64,000 bases of DNA from an uncultured Acholeplasmatales bacterium. GTDB lineage: Bacteria; Bacillota_I; Bacilli_A; Acholeplasmatales; Anaeroplasmataceae. A program made the translations under genes and the position numbers. Location of the stretch: positions 1 to 64,000 of the forward strand of contig CALUXR010000007.1 of NCBI GenBank assembly GCA_944324795.1, written 5' to 3'. Positions 1 through 7,742 of this stretch are shown piece after piece; the stretch's first letter is position 1; each line of letters opens with the position of its first letter. The notes beneath the pieces are model-generated. The model was not told where the DNA came from. It saw only the letters and a program-made list of their open reading frames with translations, and did not search any database.

Positions 1-34
1 GTGAGACTTATATACGTAGTATATAAAATCTCAC
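1..34. other. Stem-loop at window edge
   Basis: The two outer arms (1-6 and 29-34) are perfectly complementary and enclose a second perfect 7-bp stem (9-15 with 19-25) closed by a 3-base loop. No T-run follows on the + strand. It could be the terminator of a minus-strand gene or of a gene lying outside the window, or a small repeat. The sequence before position 1 is needed to decide. Confidence 0.5.
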
Positions 35-133
35 GAAAGTAGAAAAATTATATAGAATAGTGTCGAAAACCCGAATTTTTTTAAAATTAAATAATTTTGA
101 ATTAAGAAAAAACTTTATTTTTATATATGATAA

Positions 134-142
134 TGATATAAT
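134..142 (+). promoter_or_regulatory. Extended -10 promoter of the thioredoxin lipoprotein gene
   Basis: TGATATAAT matches the extended -10 form TGnTATAAT. The hexamer 17 bp upstream (114-119, TTTATT) is a poor -35. Transcription would start near 149, leaving a short leader with GGAGGG at 163-168 before the ATG at 174. Confidence 0.6.
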
Positions 143-173
143 ACTTACAATTAGTGAAAAATGGAGGGTAAAG

Positions 174-3100
174 ATGAGAAAATCTATAAAAATTTTATCA
201 TTAATATTTACTTTAATGTTAATTTTTGTTGGTGTTAGCTGTAAAAATAAGACTGATTATTCTGAAAAAATAGCTAGTGCCAAAGAAAAAATAGAAGAAT
301 TAAGTGTTCCAGAAACAATAAGTGGTGATTTTGAAGATATAACTTTATATCAATCAGATATTGATGGTGTTAGTGTATCTTATTCACTTAGTGAAAATGT
401 AAATGGAACATACTTAAAAATTGAAAATTATATATTAAGTTTTGTTGCAATGCCTAGTAGTAGTCTTGATGCTACACTTACAGCTTCAATTACAGCTGGT
501 GATTTATCTGATAGTGTAGTATTTAATATTAAGATGGGTACTACAATTGATCCAACAAAACCAGTTTATAATATTACAGTTACTGCTATTAATGAACGTA
601 AGCTTGAAGGAGCTTTAATTAGCTTTAGTAAAGGCGGGACTGTTATAGATAGTGGTGAAACAAATGATCAAGGTGTTTATGGCGCTAATATTGATGCTGA
701 TGTTTATGATGTTACTATATATGCACCTAATGGTTTCGTATTTGAAGATAATACAGATGTATATACAACCAAAACAGATCGTAATGCTACACCTATTAAT
801 GTAGAATGTATTCCTACTTTAATTTATGATGAAACATTACCTTCAGGCCAAACTTATAGTACAGGTGATCAAATGTATGATTTCACAGTCGAAACATATG
901 ATCCTAATGCTAATGAAGGTGTTGGTAGTTGGGGTAACACTTGGACATTATCAGAAAAACTTGTTGATAATGAATTAGTTGTTTTAAACTTCTGGTATAC
1001 AGGTTGTACATGGTGTGGAACAGAATTCCCTCTTTTAATAGAAACATATAATGATTTTGTAGAACAAGGTTTTAAATTAACAGTTTTAGCTATTACATAT
1101 ACTTATGATGATCAACAAGCTGTTCAACAATATATAAGTAGTTTTAATAGTAGTAATGAAGTTAAATTCAATCTTGAAGTAGCTATCTCTGATGAAATGA
1201 CTGCAGCTTTTAATGTTACTGCATTCCCAACAACTGTCTTTATCGATCGTTATGGTACAGCTGATTATATTGAATCAGGTGCTATAACTAATGCTTCTAG
1301 ATGGGCTAATTTATTCCAAACTTATTTAGGTGATGATTATGTACCTAAATATAAAGGAACTGGTAGTGGTGCTCAAGAACAAGTTAAACCAGATGTTGAA
1401 TTCCCAGATTCAGCTGTATTAGAAGCTATCTTAAATAAAGATGGATTTGTTGCTCATTATTATGAAACAGATAATGAAACAGATATTGAATATTCATGGC
1501 CATTTGTTCAATCTCCGACTGATCCTGAAGCTGTAGTGCCTGCAAATAGTGGTGTTGATAATTCATATGCAATTATGCGTGTGATGGTTGAATTAAAAGC
1601 TGGTCAAGCATTCGCTTTTGATTATAAAGCTTCATCAGAAGAAGAAATGGATATTTTATATCTAATTCATGATAGTGCGATTGTTGGTACATATTCAGGT
1701 ATCGATAAAGATTATCAAACAGTTTATCCATTTGTTGCCGATAAAGATGGAACATATCAATTTGACTTCACATTCGTAAAAGACAATATGGCCTTTGAAG
1801 GTGATGATACAGTTTATTTAAAGAACTTCCGTTATGTTGATCCAGCAGATATTGAAGATACATTATTTGTATTAAGAGAAACAACAAATGATTTAGACCC
1901 TGTTGATGGCGTTTATTTAGATATTAAAGATGTAGTATTTAATAGTACTGATGGTTATTATCATATTGGTGATGTTAATGGTCCACTATTACTTGCTGAT
2001 ATAATGTCTGCATCTCATTTTAGTAATGATACATTATTAAGTTATGCTGAAGCTGAACAATTTGAGGGTGAAATTGAAAATGATGAAGGCAATTTAGAAA
2101 GCTTAAATGATATTATTATTCGTTATGCTCAAGCTGCTGTAAATTCATTAACTTCAGGTTATACTCCTATAACAGAAGAATTAAAGAAAGCTTTAGAAGA
2201 AATTGCTTTAGAATTAGGTACATCATCAGCTGGCGATGAAACTTATCCTGAATGGTTAGAAATGACTGTTTATTATAATGTTTATGGTAAAAATGCGGCA
2301 GAAGATGAAAGAGTAAACCCAGAAACATTACAAATTATTGATCCTACAATTGGTTTAACTCACCATAGTGCTATAAATATTGAATTTAATGAAACACCAG
2401 GTGAAGGTGTAAAACCAGAAACTAATGTAGCTCAAGTTGAATGTGAAATGAATAGATTTGTTACAACTCGTGGTTTCTATTTCAAATTTATACCTGAAGT
2501 AAGTGGCGTATATTTAATTTATGGTACAACTGGTCAAAATGTAAATTGTTATGTTCAATCAGCAAATTTTGAAGAATATGCAAATATTAATGAAAATACT
2601 CGTTATCTTTTCGAATATGCGGAAAATAAAGTGGCTGATTATACTTTATATAATTATTTTGAAGCAGGAACAACTTATTATATTATTCCATTCTATCAAA
2701 TGTATGGTGAATTTGGTAAAGTTGATTTTAAAATTGATTATTTAGGTGAAGAATATGTAGTATTAGAAAAAGCATCTGAACCTGCATATACAACATCTGA
2801 AGACTTTACTGAAACACCAGATGATATTGAAAGTATCATTGTATCACGTGGTATTAATGTAAAATTAAGTGAAGAAGATGGTTATTATCATGAAGTATAT
2901 TCAGATGGTTCAATGAGTAAAGATCCTATTATGTTTGACTTCACATTAACTAATATGTTAATTAATCAAACATTTGAAAAAGCTTTAGAAATATCTTTAG
3001 ATCCTGAAACTGAAGTTCAAAATCGTGCATATAATTTACAATATACTGAATATGGTGATTCTGTAATAGATGATGAAGGCTATTTAGTTGAATGGACATA

Positions 3101-3446
3101 TGTATTAGATGTTACAAAACCAGAGGATAATTTAACTAAATATTCAGAACGTGTATTAGAAAATGGTCAACCTGTTAAAGCCGATACATCAATTTATCGT
3201 GATTGGACTGGTGATGTTCAAAATTGGTATGAAACAATGCTTATTCCTGATGGTGGAATTGATGATGAAGGCAAATATTCAAATGCTAATGGTTGTATAC
3301 CTGTAACTGCAGAAATTAAAGAATTCTTAGAATTATTAATGAATAAATATAGCTTTAAAGATGTTGAAAACTCATGGTTAAAATTATGTTATTATTACCA
3401 TTATTATGGTGCTAATGAACATGCAAGTGATGTTTTATATGCTTAA
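174..3446 (+). CDS. Surface lipoprotein with TlpA-like thioredoxin domain
   Basis: The start is ATG 174, preceded by GGAGGG and an extended -10 promoter; the open frame extends to 60 but that part lies upstream of the promoter. The 1090-residue product begins with a lipoprotein signal (hydrophobic run, then GVSC with Cys23; Gly at -3 is not classical). Next come an atrophied bacterial Ig-like domain, a carboxypeptidase-regulatory or Cna-B-like beta domain (about 135-225), and a TlpA/ResA-type thioredoxin domain with FWYTGCTWC (Cys278, Cys281). The C-terminal 500 residues hold two diverged copies of a domain with GYYH near the start and a Trp-Leu...Tyr-Tyr...Tyr-Gly end; a third copy lies in the lipoprotein at 18204. 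A lipid-anchored thiol-disulfide role outside the membrane is well supported. The substrate is unknown. It heads a locus that also encodes a polyferredoxin-thioredoxin fusion. Confidence 0.85.
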   Translation: MRKSIKILSLIFTLMLIFVGVSCKNKTDYSEKIASAKEKIEELSVPETISGDFEDITLYQSDIDGVSVSYSLSENVNGTYLKIENYILSFVAMPSSSLDATLTASITAGDLSDSVVFNIKMGTTIDPTKPVYNITVTAINERKLEGALISFSKGGTVIDSGETNDQGVYGANIDADVYDVTIYAPNGFVFEDNTDVYTTKTDRNATPINVECIPTLIYDETLPSGQTYSTGDQMYDFTVETYDPNANEGVGSWGNTWTLSEKLVDNELVVLNFWYTGCTWCGTEFPLLIETYNDFVEQGFKLTVLAITYTYDDQQAVQQYISSFNSSNEVKFNLEVAISDEMTAAFNVTAFPTTVFIDRYGTADYIESGAITNASRWANLFQTYLGDDYVPKYKGTGSGAQEQVKPDVEFPDSAVLEAILNKDGFVAHYYETDNETDIEYSWPFVQSPTDPEAVVPANSGVDNSYAIMRVMVELKAGQAFAFDYKASSEEEMDILYLIHDSAIVGTYSGIDKDYQTVYPFVADKDGTYQFDFTFVKDNMAFEGDDTVYLKNFRYVDPADIEDTLFVLRETTNDLDPVDGVYLDIKDVVFNSTDGYYHIGDVNGPLLLADIMSASHFSNDTLLSYAEAEQFEGEIENDEGNLESLNDIIIRYAQAAVNSLTSGYTPITEELKKALEEIALELGTSSAGDETYPEWLEMTVYYNVYGKNAAEDERVNPETLQIIDPTIGLTHHSAINIEFNETPGEGVKPETNVAQVECEMNRFVTTRGFYFKFIPEVSGVYLIYGTTGQNVNCYVQSANFEEYANINENTRYLFEYAENKVADYTLYNYFEAGTTYYIIPFYQMYGEFGKVDFKIDYLGEEYVVLEKASEPAYTTSEDFTETPDDIESIIVSRGINVKLSEEDGYYHEVYSDGSMSKDPIMFDFTLTNMLINQTFEKALEISLDPETEVQNRAYNLQYTEYGDSVIDDEGYLVEWTYVLDVTKPEDNLTKYSERVLENGQPVKADTSIYRDWTGDVQNWYETMLIPDGGIDDEGKYSNANGCIPVTAEIKEFLELLMNKYSFKDVENSWLKLCYYYHYYGANEHASDVLYA

Positions 3447-3459
3447 TTAAATTTAAATA

Positions 3460-3490
3460 AATAGTATCCATTTAAAAGATGGATACTATT
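3460..3490 (+). terminator. Hairpin after the thioredoxin lipoprotein
   Basis: A perfect 12-bp stem (3460-3471 with 3479-3490) with a 7-base loop is followed by a broken T-rich stretch (TACTATTTT). It probably terminates or attenuates transcription between the lipoprotein gene and the next gene, whose AGGAG (3500-3504) begins only 10 bases later. Confidence 0.7.
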
Positions 3491-3509
3491 TACTATTTTA
3501 GGAGTATTT

Positions 3510-4286
3510 ATGAAAAAAGAAAGTATATATAAAATTATTAAATATGTAACTGCTTTTTTCTCTATTATTATGATAATTTGTTTCATTATACAATTAGCTA
3601 GAGTATATTTTGGTGATTTATCACCAATGTATTCAAGAGATATAGTAGGTAAATATTTATTACAAATTTTACCAATTATTATATTATGGATAATATCTAT
3701 TATTTGTGGTTTTGTTTATTCTTTAATTGTTAAAGAAAAGAAACATATATATGTTAAAACTACAAATGAAGCTATGTTAAAGATCTTAGAAGCAAATTTT
3801 AAAGATGATATATCACGTAATGAAGAGTATAAAGCGTTAGAAAAATGCCATAAAAAAATGAAAATTGCTTTAATTATTAGCCTTGTTATTTATGCAATAT
3901 GTTTAATAATGATCTCTTTATATTTATTTAATCCTGCTCATTTCTTGTATGATGGAAATATAAATGGTCAAATGTTAGATTTATTAATAAATACTTCACC
4001 ATGGCTTATAATTTCTCTTATTACCATTATTGTATATACCTATTATGTTGATTATGAATCTAAAAATGGAGTTGTTTATGCTAAAGCTATCATTAAAAAT
4101 GAAGGTAGAAGTAAAATAATTAAATTTAAAAAGATTCGTAATGAAAAATTAATTATAAATATTATAAGAACTTGTATTATTGTTATTGCGATTGTATTTA
4201 TTATTGTTGGGGTTGTAGCTGGGGGACCTCAAAGAGTTTATCAAAAAGCAATTAACATTTGTACAGAATGTATAGGTCTTGGATAA
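3510..4286 (+). CDS. Membrane protein with C-terminal CD1871A-like CXXC tail
   Basis: The 258-residue product has about five hydrophobic segments (near 12-29, 48-72, 117-140, 158-176 and 216-239) separated by a charged cytoplasmic-looking stretch. The last 18 residues follow a final membrane segment and read VYQKAINICTECIGLG, with Cys251 and Cys254. That tail closely resembles the end of the small CD1871A-type CXXC proteins (KAINICxECIGxG), which in Clostridia often sit beside a 4Fe-4S membrane protein and a thioredoxin. The next gene is exactly such a protein, with its ATG one base after this stop, so the two are translationally coupled. I infer that the CXXC is an electron or thiol carrier for the polyferredoxin. 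The function of the N-terminal part is not recognised. The start has AGGAG at ideal spacing. Confidence 0.8.
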   Translation: MKKESIYKIIKYVTAFFSIIMIICFIIQLARVYFGDLSPMYSRDIVGKYLLQILPIIILWIISIICGFVYSLIVKEKKHIYVKTTNEAMLKILEANFKDDISRNEEYKALEKCHKKMKIALIISLVIYAICLIMISLYLFNPAHFLYDGNINGQMLDLLINTSPWLIISLITIIVYTYYVDYESKNGVVYAKAIIKNEGRSKIIKFKKIRNEKLIINIIRTCIIVIAIVFIIVGVVAGGPQRVYQKAINICTECIGLG

Positions 4287-4287
4287 G

Positions 4288-6285
4288 ATGACGAAAGTAA
4301 AGAATTTTTTCCTTAGTATTATCCCTAGCAAAAGAAAATTAATTCAATTATATTCTGCCTTATTACATAATGCTCATATTAAGGGTTTTGTAACAGGTAA
4401 AATATTTACTGGTTCACTTAAAAATGTTTGTGCGCCAGGGTTTAATTGTTATTCTTGTCCTGGCGCTATTGCTGCTTGTCCGCTTGGTTCTATTCAAAAT
4501 GCTTTAGCTGAAAGTAAAACGAAAACGCCTACATATGTTCTTGGTATCATTTTACTTTATTGCATTATTTTAGGTAGAACTATTTGTGGCTATTTATGTC
4601 CTGCAGGTTTACTTCAAGAATTATTATATAAGATTAAAACACCAAAGCTTAAAAAGAGTAAAGTTACAAGAGCTTTATCATATTTTAAATATGTCATATT
4701 ATTTATTTTAGTAATAGGTGTACCACTTATGTATGCTTTGCAAAAAAATAATATGCCTGTACCAGCATTTTGTAAATACATTTGTCCGGTTGGTACGTTT
4801 GAGGGTGGCGTTTTCCTATTAATACCTCAAAGCAATTCTGATTATTATGCAATGCTTGGCGCCTTGTTTTCTTGGAAGTTCTTAATAATGTTATTGATTA
4901 TTTTATCTTCAATATTTATTTATAGAGTATTTTGTCGTTTCTTATGTCCACTTGGTGCTATTTATGGTTTATTCAATAAATTATCTATAATAGGTGTTAA
5001 AGTAGATAAAGCAAAATGTACAAATTGTCACGCTTGTGTTAATGTTTGTAAAATGGATGTTAAAGAAGTTGGTGACCATGAATGTATAAATTGTGGTGAA
5101 TGTATCGATGTTTGTAAAGCAGATGCTATTAAGTGGAAGAATGTTTTAAACTTAATTAGAAGAGAAAAAGAATTAGAAGCATCATTCGCTACTGAAGGTG
5201 GAGCTTTAGATGTTATTGAAGATAATAAAGTTGATATAAATAATATATCTACAACAGCTACTACAACTTCTAATGTAGCAGAAAATAAAGATGAAAATGA
5301 TGTTAAAGAAGAAAAGAAAAAGATAAATAAAAGTCTAGTTACTAGAATTGTATTAAGTGTTGGTTTAATTGCTATTTTAATAACAACAATAGTTTTAGTT
5401 AATGTTGATTTTAGTAAGAAAATATATTCACAAAATATGATTTTAGATAGTTTTAATACTAAATTATATAATGGCAATGAATATGATATTAATAATAGCG
5501 ATAAAGATGCCAAATTAATATATTTCTATGATGATTTTGATAATGATTTATTTAATGAAATCAATTCTATCACTGCTGATAATTTAGATGTTGTCTTAAT
5601 TAGTAAATATGATGATAAAGATAATTATAATAATTTAGTAAATGATAATTTTAATGATTCAAATATTTTGTTTGGATATGATTCAGTAAATCAAACTGAA
5701 ATCAATAAATTTGTTGAAACTATATCTTATCCTTATATTGTTATTTTAGATAAAGACAATAAAATAGTGTTAGCTGAGCAAAATAGTTATAATGAATCTT
5801 ATTATAATGATTATATTAATCCAATTATTAATAACATCATTATTGGTAATGAAGTTGGTAATAAATGTTTAATACAAGATCTAACATTTATGACTGATGG
5901 TTCAAAGTTTAATATTTCTAAATATTTAGGAAAAATTGTAATTTTAAATTTCTGGTATTTAGGTTGTACACCATGTCAAAATGAAATGCCATATTTTAGT
6001 GATGTTAATAATGAATATGATGAAGTTGAAGTTATTTCTGTTTCAGAAAATTTAGCATATATTTTAGATCCGGAAGGAACTTTAGCTTATTATAGTGAAC
6101 AAAATTTAAATTTAATTCCTGCTTATGAAAGTACAGGAAATCCATATGCTACAGCTTTGTTTGGAGTTGCTCAACAATTCCCAATGACAATTATAATCGA
6201 CCAAGAAGGATTTATAGCTTATAAGTGTATTGGTGAATTAGAAGAAGCAGAGTTAAGAGCTCAAGTTGAAGCCTTGTTAAGTTAG
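4288..6285 (+). CDS. Membrane polyferredoxin fused to TlpA-like thioredoxin
   Basis: The start is taken as ATG 4288, one base after the previous stop; an in-frame TTG at 4279 is possible. The N-terminal half is a NapH/NosR-like membrane ferredoxin. It has an opening cysteine motif (Cys48, Cys54, Cys57, Cys64 counted from ATG 4288), several membrane segments carrying CGYLCPAG, CKYICPVG and CRFLCPLG motifs, and then two 4Fe-4S binding sites (CTNCHACVNVC and CINCGECIDVC, about 242-275). After a charged linker and another membrane segment (about 345-370) comes a thioredoxin-like fold with no CXXC. The last is a TlpA-type domain with FWYLGCTPC (Cys560, Cys563). The architecture suggests electrons cross the membrane through Fe-S clusters to a dithiol outside. 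The family and motifs are clear; the physiological acceptor is inferred only. Confidence 0.85.
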   Translation: MTKVKNFFLSIIPSKRKLIQLYSALLHNAHIKGFVTGKIFTGSLKNVCAPGFNCYSCPGAIAACPLGSIQNALAESKTKTPTYVLGIILLYCIILGRTICGYLCPAGLLQELLYKIKTPKLKKSKVTRALSYFKYVILFILVIGVPLMYALQKNNMPVPAFCKYICPVGTFEGGVFLLIPQSNSDYYAMLGALFSWKFLIMLLIILSSIFIYRVFCRFLCPLGAIYGLFNKLSIIGVKVDKAKCTNCHACVNVCKMDVKEVGDHECINCGECIDVCKADAIKWKNVLNLIRREKELEASFATEGGALDVIEDNKVDINNISTTATTTSNVAENKDENDVKEEKKKINKSLVTRIVLSVGLIAILITTIVLVNVDFSKKIYSQNMILDSFNTKLYNGNEYDINNSDKDAKLIYFYDDFDNDLFNEINSITADNLDVVLISKYDDKDNYNNLVNDNFNDSNILFGYDSVNQTEINKFVETISYPYIVILDKDNKIVLAEQNSYNESYYNDYINPIINNIIIGNEVGNKCLIQDLTFMTDGSKFNISKYLGKIVILNFWYLGCTPCQNEMPYFSDVNNEYDEVEVISVSENLAYILDPEGTLAYYSEQNLNLIPAYESTGNPYATALFGVAQQFPMTIIIDQEGFIAYKCIGELEEAELRAQVEALLS

Positions 6286-6295
6286 GAGGGATATT

Positions 6296-7732
6296 GTGAA
6301 GAAGATTAAAAAAGTTTTATTTAGTCTTATTGGTGTTATATTTTTAAGCTTAGCTTTAACATCTTGTAGTGATGATGAAGTTGTTACGTCTTTAATAGTT
6401 AGAGGTTATACTAATAGTTTTACTGTTGGAGATACTTTTAATGCTAAAGGGTTACTAGCAACAGCTAATACTAATGAAGGTGAAATCAATGTTTCTGATG
6501 AAGTGGAAATTGATTCAAGTATGGTTGATATGAACAAACCTGGTATTTATACAGTAGTTGTTAAATATATGAATATTGAGACACCTTATCAAATTGAAGT
6601 TGTTGCTAAAGCGAATGAACAAAGATTAAAATCTCTAGCACTAGATACAACAAATGTTAAATTAAATTATTTAATTGGCGAAACATTTGATAGCAGTGGT
6701 CTTGGTATTATTGCCACTTATCAAAATTCTAATAAAGAACCTGATGAAGTTAGATATTTAACTAGTTTAGATGGTTTTAATTTAGTAGTTAGAGACAATC
6801 AAAATAACACTATAACTGGACCTTTTACTGCAAATGGTGAATATACTGTTTATGTAACAAATGATACTATTAGAGCTAATTTTAAGGTTAATGTTAAAGA
6901 AGAAGAAGTTGGAATTGCACAAGCTATTGATCTAGCTGTTGAAAACAAAGATTTAGTTAGTGAAGGTTTTTCTTTTAATACTAATCCAAATAGTTTAAAT
7001 GCTTATAATAATAATGGTGTTTATTATTATTTTGGTGATAATTTAATGTCATTAGAATATTTAGCTGATGGTAATAGTTATTATAATTGTTATTATTTAG
7101 AAAATAATACACTTTATGGCTATAAATATAATACAATTAGTGGTGAAAGAGAAATCTATTCTAATTTAACAAATGAAGCAATAAACGGTATAGCTTATGA
7201 AATGTTTGCTAATAGTAAAACATATTATGGGGCAGAAGGATTACTTAAAGGTTTATATGATTTAGCTTTAGAAAATAATAATCGCGATTTTGGCGAAGGT
7301 ATGATTAAATCAACAATTAGTACTGGTGGTACAACTTATAGTTATAGCTTTAATTTTGGTTTATTAGAAGAAGTTGAAGCTGGCCTAAAATATTATTTAC
7401 ATAAAGTAGAAGTTAGCTTTACTTTAGATGATTCTAATTTTGCTAATAACATAAATGTTACATGTAACACTTATGTTGTAGATAATAAGAAAACTGATTT
7501 TACAATCTTAGCTAAAGATGATGTGACTAATACTAGTTTATTTTATGGTGCTGATAGAAATATTCCAACTGGTTATCCTAGTGATTTCCCAGTATTAAAT
7601 GATTATTCTATTAACAATTGTATCGCTCGTTTAAAAGCTACAGCTAAACCAGATAGTAGTCTATCTTGTTCTTATCAAATATCACAATTAAGTGGCAAAC
7701 GTGATGCAATAAATCAATATCCACTAGTCTAG
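6296..7732 (+). CDS. Ig-like lipoprotein, short paralogue
   Basis: Translation starts at GTG 6296 with AGGAGGG at 6284-6290. The 478-residue protein has a lipoprotein signal (LTSC, Cys24). Two tandem bacterial Ig-like domains of the Big_3 type follow, each with the signature S..VGDTFN..GL / YLIGETFDSSGL and an ending ..PGIYTVVVKY. A unique C-terminal region ends with GYPSDFPVLNDYSINNC. It is a paralogue of the next gene, aligning along its whole length with that protein's first ~500 residues, but it stops just after the RDAINQYP segment where the other continues. It is probably a surface-exposed binding or structural protein. The position between a thioredoxin fusion and MoxR/VWA genes suggests a client or component of that machinery, which is inference. 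Confidence 0.8.
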   Translation: MKKIKKVLFSLIGVIFLSLALTSCSDDEVVTSLIVRGYTNSFTVGDTFNAKGLLATANTNEGEINVSDEVEIDSSMVDMNKPGIYTVVVKYMNIETPYQIEVVAKANEQRLKSLALDTTNVKLNYLIGETFDSSGLGIIATYQNSNKEPDEVRYLTSLDGFNLVVRDNQNNTITGPFTANGEYTVYVTNDTIRANFKVNVKEEEVGIAQAIDLAVENKDLVSEGFSFNTNPNSLNAYNNNGVYYYFGDNLMSLEYLADGNSYYNCYYLENNTLYGYKYNTISGEREIYSNLTNEAINGIAYEMFANSKTYYGAEGLLKGLYDLALENNNRDFGEGMIKSTISTGGTTYSYSFNFGLLEEVEAGLKYYLHKVEVSFTLDDSNFANNINVTCNTYVVDNKKTDFTILAKDDVTNTSLFYGADRNIPTGYPSDFPVLNDYSINNCIARLKATAKPDSSLSCSYQISQLSGKRDAINQYPLV

Positions 7733-7742
7733 GAGGGATAAA

